Below, piece after piece: positions 16,390-25,503 of a DNA stretch of 64,000 nt (the stretch's first letter is position 1; each line of letters opens with the position of its first letter). The position numbers and the translations under genes were made by a program. This DNA is from Chryseobacterium edaphi (GTDB lineage: Bacteria; Bacteroidota; Bacteroidia; Flavobacteriales; Weeksellaceae), in assembly GCF_025628985.1 (NCBI RefSeq), contig NZ_JAOTEM010000001.1, forward strand, positions 1,116,001 through 1,180,000. The letters are read 5' to 3'. The notes beneath the pieces were generated by a model. It did not search any database and had not been told where the DNA came from. It worked only from the letters and a program-made list of their open reading frames with translations.

Positions 16390-17304
16390 ATGCATAACAG
16401 AAAATTATACACCATCGATACCATTTCTGAATTTCACAGAATTTCAGGATTGCCCAAACCTCAGCATCCGCTCATCAGTCTGGTAGATTACAGTTTGGTG
16501 GAATATCAAATCGAAGAATCTGAAATAAGCTGGGTTCAGGATTTATATTTTATGGGTTTCAAAAGAGATATTCAGGGCAAACTTCATTACGGTCAAGGTC
16601 AGTATGATTTTGATGAAGGTTTAATGTGTTTTATTGCGCCGAGACAGGTTGTCAAAATGGTTATCAGCAAATATGAAACAAAACCTTCCGGATATCTTTT
16701 GGCATTTCATCCAGATTTTATCTGGAATACACCTTTAGCAAAAACCATTAATAATTATAAATTCTTCGGATATGATGTGAACGAGGCTTTATTTCTATCT
16801 GAAAAGGAAGAAGAAACATTAATCGGACTTTTCAAAGGAATCGAAAAAGAATATCAGTCGGGAATTGACCAGTTTACGCAGAGTATTATTATCTCTCAGA
16901 TTGAAGTGATTTTAAATTATTGCGAAAGATTTTATCAAAGACAATTCATTACCCGAAAAAAGACCAATCATCAGGTTTTGGATAAATTAGAAATCATTCT
17001 GGAAGATTATTTTAACAAAAATGCAATGGATAAAGGTTTGCCGACCGCCAATTTTATCGCGGAACAACTGAATATCTCCACCAATTATCTTGGAAGCTTA
17101 TTAAAACAACTGACCGGACAAACCACGCAACAGCACATTCACGAAAAACTAATTGAGAAAGCCAAAGAAAAGCTTTCCACAACCGAACTTTCAGTAAGTG
17201 AAATCGCGTATGAACTTGGGTTTGAGCATTCTCAGTCTTTCAGTAAACTTTTTAAAACTAAAACGGATATTTCGCCTGTAGAATTCAGAAAGTCATTTAA
17301 TTAG
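16390..17304 (+). CDS. AraC-family transcriptional regulator (paralogue 2)
   Basis: The start MHNRKLYTIDTISEFHRI at 16390 aligns with the paralogues and gives 304 residues. The sensor half has PKPQHPLISLVDYSLV and LHYGQGQYDFDEG. The DNA-binding half has TGQTTQQHIHEKLIEKAKE and EIAYELGFEHSQSFSKLFK. It is closest in style to the gene at 20548; the two share long identical C-terminal stretches. It lies directly upstream of the FAD hydroxylase gene, whose promoter starts 20 bp after this stop and carries AraC half-sites, so it is the likely activator. Confidence 0.92.
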   Translation: MHNRKLYTIDTISEFHRISGLPKPQHPLISLVDYSLVEYQIEESEISWVQDLYFMGFKRDIQGKLHYGQGQYDFDEGLMCFIAPRQVVKMVISKYETKPSGYLLAFHPDFIWNTPLAKTINNYKFFGYDVNEALFLSEKEEETLIGLFKGIEKEYQSGIDQFTQSIIISQIEVILNYCERFYQRQFITRKKTNHQVLDKLEIILEDYFNKNAMDKGLPTANFIAEQLNISTNYLGSLLKQLTGQTTQQHIHEKLIEKAKEKLSTTELSVSEIAYELGFEHSQSFSKLFKTKTDISPVEFRKSFN

Positions 17305-17325
17305 ATTATTTCTTTTCAACACTCA

Positions 17326-17385
17326 TTTTGGCAAAAAAATGCTTCGATATGGCTAAGTTAATAACTTGCAAACTGTAGACCTTTG
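17326..17385 (+). promoter_or_regulatory. AraC-type activator promoter of the FAD hydroxylase gene
   Basis: Half-sites TTTTGGCAAAA (GG at 17330) and ATATGGCTAAG (GG at 17351) are 21 bp apart. GACCTTTG places its CCTTTG at 17380, 29 bp after the inner GG, as at the other sites. Confidence 0.65.
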
Positions 17386-17409
17386 TGTTTCAATTTTTAA
17401 AAATATATT

Positions 17410-18588
17410 ATGAATTACAATCAGGAAAAAACTACGGTCGCAATTATTGGAGCGGGTGTAGCAGGTCTAACTTTAGCTACTTTACTACAAAAATCCGGAA
17501 TTGCCTGTATCGTATTAGAAACTCAAAGCAGGAGTACTGTAGAAACTTTACAACGTGCAGGCGTAGTGGAAGCACGTGGTGTAGAAATGTTTGAAAGATG
17601 GGGACTGGCAGAGGATCTACTTGCAGGATCAATAGCCCAAACTATTGATTATCGGGTCAATGGTAAAAGCAGAATTTTCAAATTGACTAAAGACAGCCGA
17701 AATTCAGGACGTTTTTGTACACAGCAAATGCTTGTAAATAATTTGCTTAAAACATTAATAGATAAAATGTGCGGAGATGTTCGTTTTGAAGTACAAAATG
17801 TTATAATTCAAAATAAACAAAATGAGCCAACAAAAGTCATATATTATGATAAAGCTGGAACACATGAAATAGATTGTAAGTACATTGCTGGTTGTGATGG
17901 TAGTAGAGGTACAAGTCGGTCTTCAATCCCAAATGGTATTTTAACCAAGTATAGCTATGAGTTTGGATATTCGTGGTTAGCTGCTCATGTTGAATCCCCT
18001 TTAAAAGAACATCCAATAATGGCTGTGAGTGATTATGGTTTTGTTGGGCAACTGCCGCGTGGACCGCATAGAAGCAGATATTATCTACAATGTGAATTGA
18101 GTGACGGTCCGCAGGATTGGACTGATGAAAGATTTTGGAATGAAGTACGTTTACGTCTAAATGATTCAACAATATCTGATGTCACGATAATTGATAAACA
18201 ATTTGTTCCATTGCGTAGTGTAGTCTTTTCACCTATGCAATACAGAAATCTTTTTCTTGCTGGCGATGTGGCGCATCTTGTACCACCTACCAGCGCTAAA
18301 GGCATGAATCTTGCGCTTTATGATGTAGATATTTTAGCACAGGCATTTTTATCTGCTGTCAACTACAATGATCTAAAAGCATTAAATGAATATTCGGATA
18401 CATGTTTACCACACATTTGGACTTATCAGGATTTTGCCATTTCGATGACAAATCTTATGCATGACGCAGGTAATCCAGAACAGCACGGAAAATTTCGTCA
18501 AATGACAGCACGTGCGCAATTAGACACTTTATTTAATTCTCCAGCGGCAACACAACTGCATAGCGAGTATCAGAAAGGCAATATTTAA
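17410..18588 (+). CDS. FAD-dependent aromatic hydroxylase, 4-hydroxybenzoate 3-monooxygenase-like
   Basis: The 392-residue length equals PobA. It has a Rossmann FAD motif GAGVAGLTLA (about 12-21), QRAGVVEARGVEMF matching the PobA substrate and FAD loop, GCDGSRGTSRSSIP for the DG motif, RSRYYLQCELSDGPQDWTDERFW and FLAGDVAHLVPPTSAKGMNLA for the GD motif. These are all characteristic of the p-hydroxybenzoate hydroxylase class, which uses NAD(P)H and O2. No other ring-cleavage genes are in the window, so the true substrate may differ. It sits between two AraC genes and is preceded by AraC half-sites. Confidence 0.85.
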   Translation: MNYNQEKTTVAIIGAGVAGLTLATLLQKSGIACIVLETQSRSTVETLQRAGVVEARGVEMFERWGLAEDLLAGSIAQTIDYRVNGKSRIFKLTKDSRNSGRFCTQQMLVNNLLKTLIDKMCGDVRFEVQNVIIQNKQNEPTKVIYYDKAGTHEIDCKYIAGCDGSRGTSRSSIPNGILTKYSYEFGYSWLAAHVESPLKEHPIMAVSDYGFVGQLPRGPHRSRYYLQCELSDGPQDWTDERFWNEVRLRLNDSTISDVTIIDKQFVPLRSVVFSPMQYRNLFLAGDVAHLVPPTSAKGMNLALYDVDILAQAFLSAVNYNDLKALNEYSDTCLPHIWTYQDFAISMTNLMHDAGNPEQHGKFRQMTARAQLDTLFNSPAATQLHSEYQKGNI

Positions 18589-18607
18589 TTTTATTTATTT
18601 CAGAAAT

Positions 18608-19522
18608 ATGAATAAAGACCATGATGTTCCGTATAAATTTGAATCTCTAACAGAATTCCATAAAGTATTAGGGTTAAAAAAGCCATTACATCCATTGGTG
18701 AGTTTTATCAATATAGAAGATATCAAAGTTTCACCAGACGAATTATCAAATTGTTATATACTCAACTTCTATAAGATTGCTTATAAATCAAGTATTAAAA
18801 AACGGGTAAAATACGGACAAAATCATTTTGACTTTGGTGAAGGTGGGATGATTTTTACTGCTCCAAATCAATTGTTTGAGGCTCCCGATGATACGGAAAA
18901 TGAAGGGAAGATTTTGTTTATACATCCTGATTTTTTACTTTCGTATCCGCTGGCTAAAAAAATAAAGCAATATAGTTACTTTTCCTATTCCACCAATGAA
19001 GCATTGCATTTATCAGACAAAGAAAAATCTACAATTTATTCTGTATTTAGAATTATTGAAGATGAGTTATTAAACACCATTGATGATTTTAGTCAAGATG
19101 TAATTATCTCACAGATAGAAACACTTCTAAACTACAGCAACCGCTTTTACAATCGACAGTTTATTACCAGAAAAGTTTTAAATAATGATCTACTGGGGAA
19201 ACTTGAGGATATTTTGAACAATTATTTTGACGAAGAAGAATCTGTAAATCGAGGGATTCCAACTGTTCAATTCGTTTCAGAACAACTGAATATTTCATCC
19301 AGTTATCTAAGCGATATGCTGCGATCCTTGACAGGACAGAATGCACAGCAACACATTCATAACAAATTAATTGAAAAAGCCAAAGAAAAAATATCAACAA
19401 CGAAATTAACAATTAGCGAAATTGCGTTTCAATTGGGATTTGAACATTCGTCATCATTTAATAAACTATTTAAAAGCAAAACAGAGATGTCACCCTTGGA
19501 ATTCAGAAAGTCATTTAATTAA
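18608..19522 (+). CDS. AraC-family transcriptional regulator (paralogue 3)
   Basis: This 304-residue protein has the same two-part layout: sensor motifs KPLHPLVSFINIEDI and KYGQNHFDFGEGG, and DNA-binding motifs TGQNAQQHIHNKLIEKAKE and EIAFQLGFEHSSSFNKLFK, ending SPLEFRKSFN. It begins 19 bp after the FAD hydroxylase gene and may be cotranscribed with it. It is followed at once by a promoter carrying two identical AraC half-sites for the epimerase-like gene. It is therefore the prime candidate activator of 19617. Confidence 0.92.
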   Translation: MNKDHDVPYKFESLTEFHKVLGLKKPLHPLVSFINIEDIKVSPDELSNCYILNFYKIAYKSSIKKRVKYGQNHFDFGEGGMIFTAPNQLFEAPDDTENEGKILFIHPDFLLSYPLAKKIKQYSYFSYSTNEALHLSDKEKSTIYSVFRIIEDELLNTIDDFSQDVIISQIETLLNYSNRFYNRQFITRKVLNNDLLGKLEDILNNYFDEEESVNRGIPTVQFVSEQLNISSSYLSDMLRSLTGQNAQQHIHNKLIEKAKEKISTTKLTISEIAFQLGFEHSSSFNKLFKSKTEMSPLEFRKSFN

Positions 19523-19524
19523 AT

Positions 19525-19585
19525 TTTTCGGCTACAAGAAAATACTTTTCGGCTACAAGAGTACAAAAGCGAAATCTGAACTTTG
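19525..19585 (+). promoter_or_regulatory. AraC-type activator promoter with two identical half-sites
   Basis: TTTTCGGCTACAAGA occurs exactly at 19525-19539 and 19546-19560, a 21-bp direct repeat. GAACTTTG has its ACTTTG at 19580-19585, 29 bp after the inner GG (19551). This is the cleanest example of the shared promoter design. Confidence 0.8.
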
Positions 19586-19616
19586 CCTCATTAATTTATA
19601 TCAAAAATATATCAAA

Positions 19617-20516
19617 ATGAAAGTATTTGTAACAGGTGCAACAGGTTTCGTAGGAACTGCCGTAGTACAGGAATTATTAGCTAACGGACACCAGGTTTTA
19701 GGTTTGGCGCGTTCGGAAGAATCAGCCAATAAATTAATTGCGGCAGGAGCTGAAGCACACCGAGGAGATTTGAACGATTTTGAAAGTTTGAAATCGGGAG
19801 TTGAAGTTTCAGATGCTGTGATTCACTTAGGATTTGTTCACGATTTTACACGGTACGAAGAGATGTGTAAACTTGATGGAAAAGTTATCGAAACCATCGG
19901 CGAAGCGTTATTGGGAACCGAAAAACCATTTCTCATTACTTCAGGAACGGCACTTTTTTCGAAAGACGGACTTACCGTAGAAACAGACCGTTCAGTAAAC
20001 CCGCATCCAAGAATTGCAACAGAAAATGCTGCCGACGCTGTAACTGCAAAAGGGGTGAAGGTTGCAGTTATAAGATTGTCACCGTCAGTTCACGGGAAAG
20101 GAGACATCATTGGTTTTGTTCCGACATTGATAAGAATTGCAAAAGAAAAAGGCAAATCTGCTGTGATCAATGACGGCGATAATTTTTGGCCTGCAGTTCA
20201 CAAATTGGATGCTGCGAAATTGTACCGATTGGCTTTGGAAAATCCTTTTGAAAGCGGAACCAGATATCACGCAGTTGGAGAACAGGGCATTCGGTTAAAA
20301 GACATTGCAACAGAAATTGCTGAAAAATTGGATGTTCCGTTGGTTTCCCTTAAAGACGAGGAAGCAGCAGATCATTTTGGGTGGTTTGCACATTTTACAA
20401 AGCTTAATAATTTAACTTCAAGCGAAGAAACTAAATCAGCTTTAGGCTGGGAACCTCAACATCCAACTTTGATGGAGGATTTGAAAAGTGATGTTTATTT
20501 CCCTGAACCAAAATAA
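19617..20516 (+). CDS. NAD(P)-dependent epimerase/dehydratase-like extended SDR
   Basis: With the start at 19617 (MKVFVTGATGFVGTAVV) the protein has 299 residues; the longer frame would overlap the AraC gene and the promoter repeats. The Rossmann motif TGATGFVG is at residues 6-13, and DAVIHLGFVHDF and VIRLSPSVHGKGD follow. The usual YxxxK is not obvious, as in atypical epimerase/NmrA-type members of this family, so enzymatic activity is uncertain. Possible roles are NAD(P)H sensing or reduction of a small carbonyl. AraC half-sites control the promoter. Confidence 0.85.
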   Translation: MKVFVTGATGFVGTAVVQELLANGHQVLGLARSEESANKLIAAGAEAHRGDLNDFESLKSGVEVSDAVIHLGFVHDFTRYEEMCKLDGKVIETIGEALLGTEKPFLITSGTALFSKDGLTVETDRSVNPHPRIATENAADAVTAKGVKVAVIRLSPSVHGKGDIIGFVPTLIRIAKEKGKSAVINDGDNFWPAVHKLDAAKLYRLALENPFESGTRYHAVGEQGIRLKDIATEIAEKLDVPLVSLKDEEAADHFGWFAHFTKLNNLTSSEETKSALGWEPQHPTLMEDLKSDVYFPEPK

Positions 20517-20547
20517 TCTGTAGTTTATATTCATTAAATTTGATTAA

Positions 20548-21474
20548 ATGTTAAAAACGATGTCTGACTCTCCTATAAGAATAAAAACAATCTCTCAATT
20601 TCATACTTTACGTGGTTTGCCGAAGCCGAAACATCCGCTAATCAGTGTGATCAATTTTGAAGATATGGCGCCATCTACAGAAAGTTTGAAGCAGAGTCTG
20701 ATCTTTGATTTTTATATGATTTCTGTCAAACGAGATATGAATCATAAATACAGATACGGCCAAAATGATTATGATTTTGATGAAGGCGTCTTATTTTGTA
20801 TGGCGCCTCATCAACTTCTTACGATTATGAGAGAAGAAAATGCTAAAAATCCTACAGGATGGTCACTTTTGATTCATCCGGATTTTTTATGGAATACACC
20901 AATGGCGACTGCCATCAAGAAGTATGAATTCTTCGATTATTCTGTGAATGAAGCTTTATTTTTGTCTGAAGACGAGGAAAGAAAAGTACAGCAAATGATT
21001 GAAAACATCAAGCAGGAATATCAGACAAATATTGATAAATTCAGTCAGAATATTATTATTTCTCAGTTAGAAACGCTTCTGAATTATTCCGAAAGATTTT
21101 ATCAAAGACAGTTTATTACGCGACAAAAAGCGCATCATCAGTTTTTAGAGAAATTGGAAAATCTACTGAATGATTATTTCGAAAGAGATGATTTCAAAAC
21201 CAATGGTTTACCGAGCGTGCAATATCTTTCTGAGGAATTTAATATGTCGCCGCAATATATGAGAAGTCTTTTAAAAACTTTGACCGGACAAACTACTCAA
21301 CAGCACATTCACGAAAAAGTAATCAAAATTGCCAAAGAAAAGCTGTCAACAACCGAACTTTCCGTAAGTGAAATTGCTTATGAATTAGGATTCGAACATT
21401 CTCAGTCTTTCAGTAAATTATTTAAAGCAAAAACTGATGTTTCGCCTTTGGAATTTAGAAAGTCTTTTAACTGA
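20548..21474 (+). CDS. AraC-family transcriptional regulator (paralogue 4)
   Basis: This 308-residue AraC protein of the same subfamily has GLPKPKHPLISVINFEDM, RYGQNDYDFDEG, TGQTTQQHIHEKVIKIAKE and EIAYELGFEHSQSFSKLFKAK. A second start at 20560 (MSDSPIRIKTI) is possible. It begins 31 bp after the epimerase-like gene, so both are probably one transcript. The gene downstream (21563) is convergent, so the likely targets lie upstream. The C-terminal DNA-binding region is nearly the same as that of the gene at 16390, implying overlapping DNA specificity. Confidence 0.92.
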   Translation: MLKTMSDSPIRIKTISQFHTLRGLPKPKHPLISVINFEDMAPSTESLKQSLIFDFYMISVKRDMNHKYRYGQNDYDFDEGVLFCMAPHQLLTIMREENAKNPTGWSLLIHPDFLWNTPMATAIKKYEFFDYSVNEALFLSEDEERKVQQMIENIKQEYQTNIDKFSQNIIISQLETLLNYSERFYQRQFITRQKAHHQFLEKLENLLNDYFERDDFKTNGLPSVQYLSEEFNMSPQYMRSLLKTLTGQTTQQHIHEKVIKIAKEKLSTTELSVSEIAYELGFEHSQSFSKLFKAKTDVSPLEFRKSFN

Positions 21475-21562
21475 AGATAGATTAAAAGGTGTGCTTGAGT
21501 AAAAATTTACAGAATCAATCTGTTTAGTTTTATGCTTGATAACGGTCGATTGCTAATTAATC

Positions 21563-22072
21563 TTAGAATTTCATCTTCTCAATTTCCTCAAAAAGTGTTT
21601 CATATTCTGTTAATTTATGATCACCTTCAACATATTTGAAATCTACCAAACTTTTATATTTTTCTAAAACCGGTTTAGGATTTACAACTGTGTCATTTTT
21701 TGAAAGTATAATTGAAGTTTTCTTTTTTGAAGATTCTTTTAATTTAAATTTTTTAAAACTACGTAAATTATCATCAGACAAATCATATTTTTTCAAAGAT
21801 TCATGAGGCTCAAGACTGGGATTGATTAATATTACATTCAGATCATATTTTATGGCAAAATGTTCTGCCCAAAAACCACCAAGACTTTGCCCAATCAATA
21901 GCAGATTTTCAGATAAGTAGTTTTGAATTTGAGTTTGAATTTCCATGAAAGCATAATCAGCATTAATATTGTCATAAATTACTATTTCAGAATTCTTATA
22001 TTTCTCAATGAGTTTTCGGTAGGTTTCTGAGTTTTGATTTCCACCAAATCCCGGAAAATAAATTATTTTCAT
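21563..22072 (-). CDS. Small alpha/beta hydrolase, YqiA/RBBP9-like esterase
   Basis: This 169-residue minimal alpha/beta hydrolase has an N-terminal IIYFPGFGGN, nucleophile elbow LIGQSLGGFWAEH (GxSxG), NPSLEPHESL after the elbow and a C-terminal DHKLTEYE, the probable acid-His region. YqiA-like proteins are esterases with unknown physiological substrates. It abuts the stop of the gene at 22073 with no gap, as the last gene of a four-gene minus-strand run of hydrolases (24755 to 21563). Confidence 0.8.
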   Translation of the reverse strand: MKIIYFPGFGGNQNSETYRKLIEKYKNSEIVIYDNINADYAFMEIQTQIQNYLSENLLLIGQSLGGFWAEHFAIKYDLNVILINPSLEPHESLKKYDLSDDNLRSFKKFKLKESSKKKTSIILSKNDTVVNPKPVLEKYKSLVDFKYVEGDHKLTEYETLFEEIEKMKF

Positions 22073-22754
22073 TCAATTAAAATTTTTCAATTCATAATTC
22101 CGTTTCGCCCACATTTTACATGGTTTCGCCCACTCATCAGAAGCGATGTATAAAAATCCGTGCTTTAACCCGGTGTTGAGTTCAATTTCTTTAAAATGTG
22201 GAATTGGCAGTTTAGATAATTCTTTCCTCTTCAAAGCGGGGACACCAAATACGTCTGATTTTTCATAAATGGTTAAAATGTTTCCGCAAAATTCAATTTC
22301 AGGAGTTTCTTCAATATCAGAATCTTGATACGAACCAATAAATACAAAATTCAAATCCTTATTTTTTGCGATAGTTGATACATATTGGGCAATGTAACCA
22401 CCTTTTGAAGTGCCGATAACTGTAATGTGGTTGGCTTTTACACCTTTCGACAATAAACTATCTATTTGAGATTTTGTTTTTTTTGCATATTCAATCCAAT
22501 CTGTTTTAGATTTTCTTTTTTCGCTAAAAACTACAAATCCATCTTTTCTAAATGATTCTAAAATTTTACTGTACTCCGCTTTAACACCATATTCCGTAGA
22601 AAAAGTTCCATCAGGATTAGATTCCAGAAATTTATTATGCAAAAAGAAAATATAATTGTTTTCACTATTAGAATTTTGAGATTCTTTAGTTGACTGACAA
22701 CTTATAATAATTGCCAATAACAAAAATCTGAATAAGGATAATTTTATTTTTCAT
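22073..22754 (-). pseudogene. Alpha/beta-hydrolase-like lipoprotein with out-of-frame start
   Basis: The open frame 22723-22073 encodes 216 residues beginning LLAIIISCQSTKES, half of a lipoprotein signal. The natural ATG at 22754, directly after the stop of the upstream gene, is one base out of frame. Dropping one A from the A5 run at 22747-22751 restores MKIKLSLFRFLLLAIIISC, a perfect lipoprotein signal. The body has an alpha/beta hydrolase elbow VIGTSKGGYIAQYV (GxSxG) and LKHGFLYI near the end. Either this is a slippage-prone start, a sequencing error, or translation from a TTG at 22723. Substrate unknown. Confidence 0.6.
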
Positions 22755-23810
22755 CTATTTCAAAAGTCCAGATTCTTTCACAATTTTTCTGATTTCCTGC
22801 TCAAAATAATAAGCAATATCAAAGTTTTCATTCGCTACATTTTCCATTACAATAATGCTGGTCTTTGTTTTCGGATAATATAAATTAACGGCAGTAAATC
22901 CTTCGCTAGGATGAAAACCTGTATGCCCGATTTCGTAAATGTCAGCTTTATCGTTGATTCGCAAACCGTACCCGTAACCAATTGGCTTGTCACTAAATAA
23001 TTGATGGGTTGCAGTTGTTGAATAATTGGTCATCAATTTATAAGTTTCCGGTTTCAATAATTTTCCGTTGTGAAGAAAATCATTCCATTTTGCTAAATCG
23101 GGCGCGGTCACAATCAAATGACTTCCAAAATAATAATCAGCATTGAAGTCTGATTTTTCATTCAGTTTAAACGTTCCGTCTTTTCTGATGGTATGGCCTT
23201 TTGTTAAAAGCTGACTGCTAATCTCAGTAGGATAGGCGCTGCTGTTCATTTTACATTTTTTGAATAAAGCCGTCACCAATTCATTATAAGTTTTGCCACT
23301 TTGCTTTTCCAACACCAGTCCTGCAACTGAATAGCCAACATTTGAATAGCTGAAATTTGTTCCTGTTTTAAGCTTTAGATCAGGCTTTAAATCATCGCTG
23401 TATAGTCCCGAAGTATGATTCAGCAAATGATGAACAGTAATGGTATCTGCCCACGAATATTTGAAATCCGGTAAGTATTTTCGAATCGGTACCTGTAAGT
23501 CGATTGTTCCTTTTTCTACTTCCTGTAAAATAAGCATTGCGGTAATTTGTTTTGCAATAGACATCGTTGAAAATCGATCAGAAATTGTCAGTGGTGTATT
23601 TTTATTGAAGTCTACATAACCGTACGCTTTTTCATACTTTGTCTTGCCATTTTGCTGGATAAAAACCACGCCGTTAAAACTTCGAGGATTGGTAGCTTTT
23701 ACCAAACTGTCGATTTTTGCAGAGTAATTATCCTTTTGCTGCGCATCTGCATTGCAGGAAGAAAATATAAGTGCGATTGCAATGAGTGGGATTTTAAAAA
23801 AGTTTTTCAT
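22755..23810 (-). CDS. Class C beta-lactamase-fold serine hydrolase, exported lipoprotein
   Basis: The 351-residue protein has a signal and lipobox-like FSSC near residue 19. Its beta-lactamase/DD-peptidase fold has SxxK in TMSIAKQIT (Ser84, Lys87), YSNVGYS as the YxN motif and HTG in EIGHTGFHPSEG. Such proteins are usually esterases, D-amino-acid peptidases or penicillin-binding-protein-like enzymes, rarely true AmpC beta-lactamases, and this one lacks the KTG typical of AmpC. It is followed with no gap by the lipoprotein hydrolase. Confidence 0.85.
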   Translation of the reverse strand: MKNFFKIPLIAIALIFSSCNADAQQKDNYSAKIDSLVKATNPRSFNGVVFIQQNGKTKYEKAYGYVDFNKNTPLTISDRFSTMSIAKQITAMLILQEVEKGTIDLQVPIRKYLPDFKYSWADTITVHHLLNHTSGLYSDDLKPDLKLKTGTNFSYSNVGYSVAGLVLEKQSGKTYNELVTALFKKCKMNSSAYPTEISSQLLTKGHTIRKDGTFKLNEKSDFNADYYFGSHLIVTAPDLAKWNDFLHNGKLLKPETYKLMTNYSTTATHQLFSDKPIGYGYGLRINDKADIYEIGHTGFHPSEGFTAVNLYYPKTKTSIIVMENVANENFDIAYYFEQEIRKIVKESGLLK

Positions 23811-23826
23811 ATCGGTTTTATAATTA

Positions 23827-24755
23827 TTAATTGCTTTTTAACCATTTCTCAATGGTTTCAATGAATTTTTGTTGTTGATCTACAAAAAGATAATGCGAAC
23901 AGTTTTCTATGATTTTAAAATTCTTTTTAGTGACAATTTTTTGTATGTCATTCAATTGTTTTTTAGAAAATATGTTGTCCTGCTTTCCATAAATAGCAAA
24001 TAATTTAACTTTACTTTTCAGCTTTTTCAAGATGGGCTTGGTGTCAATATTATTCCTGATTTCATTTTGATAAACAAAATAGGCGCCTAAGAATTTCGAA
24101 TGTTATTTTTAAAAAAATCACTTTGTTCATAGTTATTTCGAAGGTTATTCGCTTCACTTGTTGGGGACGGCATTTTAAAATAATTATTTTGACCTGCCAG
24201 TTCAAAGCATCGTTTTCGATACGCCGCTGAATTTTTATCTAAATTTTCAATTTCAGTAATTTTAGAAAGCATTAAGCTTTCATTTTGTTTCTGATAAATT
24301 GCTTTTGTTGTACCTAAAATATGATCATAAGTTTCTTGCTGAGAAAAGAGAGCTCCGGCAAGGACCAATGCATTTACTTTTTCAGGATTTTGCTCTGTGA
24401 AAATTGTGCCAACCAAGCCTCCAAAACTATGAGCAATAAGGTTTGTTTTTTTGATGTTGTAGAGCTTATAAATTTCGTTCAGATCTCTAATAGCTTCTTC
24501 ATAAGCGAACGTCGCCGTACTATCGATTGAACGGCCTTCACCACGACGGTCATAAGCAATCACATAAAATCCTCTATCCGCTAATTTTTGTGCTGTTGTA
24601 GCTTCAAAAAGAGTGGCATTTCCACTTGGTCCGCCGTGAATAAAAATGACAGAAGGATTTTCAGTTCTGCCATATGCTTTTGAATACATTGTACTATTTT
24701 GGGCATTCACTTGAAAAAAGAATAGCACGAAAAAAAGTAGAATTATTTTAGTCAT
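23827..24755 (-). pseudogene. Alpha/beta hydrolase, frameshifted
   Basis: The first frame (24755-24087) encodes a signal peptide (FFVLFFFQVNAQ), oxyanion HGGPSGN, DRRGEGRS, nucleophile elbow LIAHSFGGLVG and the cap. It then stops, and the rest of the protein (FLGAYFVYQNEIRNN ... KLFAIYGKQDNIF with the acid ... ENCSHYLFVD with the His) continues in another frame to 23827. Adding one A to the AAA at about 24101 joins them (NIRK-FLGAYF). The C-terminal piece holds the catalytic Asp and His, so the truncated product is inactive. A poly-A/T sequencing slip is a real alternative. First gene of the hydrolase run. Confidence 0.75.
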
Positions 24756-24836
24756 TTTATTATAAAAAAATTTTATTATGAATGATTTTCACTTTCATTT
24801 TATATATCATTTTCATAAATTATTTTGTTACATTCT

Positions 24837-25490
24837 TTAATTAAATTCAAGATCAAAGTCAGTATCATCAACCTTTATCCTTACTTTAGTTCTTTGCTTT
24901 TCAGCTTTATAGCTTGTAGGAAACCAATTGCGATGACTATTTGAAATCACAAATAATCCGTTTTCATTGCCTACAGCTACAAAATCTTCTCTTTTTGGAC
25001 CTTTTGCGAAAAATTCCGATTTGGTCATTTTAATTATTTCGTTTCCTAATACCATTGGTTTTTCGGTGACAATACCAACCTCATTAATGCTTATGATACT
25101 TTCATTAGTGAATTTATGTTCAGAATAATTATTTAAATCATTCCTAGTAATTAGTTCCAGAATGTTTTCATTATTATCGTAAAAGTAGATAGACTTTGCT
25201 TTCCAATTTTCAAAATGAGCAATGTAGTCCCCATTTATTTCTATGAGTGAAATTTTTTCTGAAATCCACAACAGACCTTCTTCCATCTTATTGAAGGGAA
25301 TATTGAATGCAAAATGATATTTTGGTTTTATTTCATTATCAGTTTTTTCGAAAGTCAGTACAGAATGCCCCACGATAAATGAAACATAACTTTCATTTTT
25401 ACTAAGTATTTTAAACTCCAAAATAGAGGAATAAAATGTTTCAGTTTGGTATAAGTTGCTTGTTTGAATAATAAGTTCAGAGATTTTCAT
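24837..25490 (-). CDS. VOC/glyoxalase-like domain protein
   Basis: This 217-residue protein has an N-terminal vicinal-oxygen-chelate unit: ELIIQTSNLYQTETFYSSILEF, VGHSVLTFEK, then YFYDNNENILELI. A second half-unit (SINEVGIVTEKP) and a C-terminal GNENGLFVISNSHRNWFP complete two tandem betaalphabetabetabeta modules. VOC proteins include metal-dependent dioxygenases, glyoxalases and antibiotic-binding proteins; no catalytic set is certain here. It lies next to the beta-lactamase gene (13-bp gap, same strand), and the two could be cotranscribed. Confidence 0.75.
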   Translation of the reverse strand: MKISELIIQTSNLYQTETFYSSILEFKILSKNESYVSFIVGHSVLTFEKTDNEIKPKYHFAFNIPFNKMEEGLLWISEKISLIEINGDYIAHFENWKAKSIYFYDNNENILELITRNDLNNYSEHKFTNESIISINEVGIVTEKPMVLGNEIIKMTKSEFFAKGPKREDFVAVGNENGLFVISNSHRNWFPTSYKAEKQRTKVRIKVDDTDFDLEFN

Positions 25491-25503
25491 TTTTTAAACT
25501 TCG

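Noticed and set aside
17410..18588. Full 4-hydroxybenzoate degradation cluster
   Set aside because: Only the hydroxylase is present; no protocatechuate dioxygenase or later genes are in the window.
19422..19616. Extension of the epimerase-like gene into the AraC gene
   Set aside because: It would overlap the AraC C-terminus in another frame and cross the AraC half-sites and promoter.
22755..23810. AmpC-type beta-lactamase
   Set aside because: SxxK and YxN are present but the third motif is HTG and the protein is a lipoprotein; esterase or peptidase-type serine hydrolase fits better.
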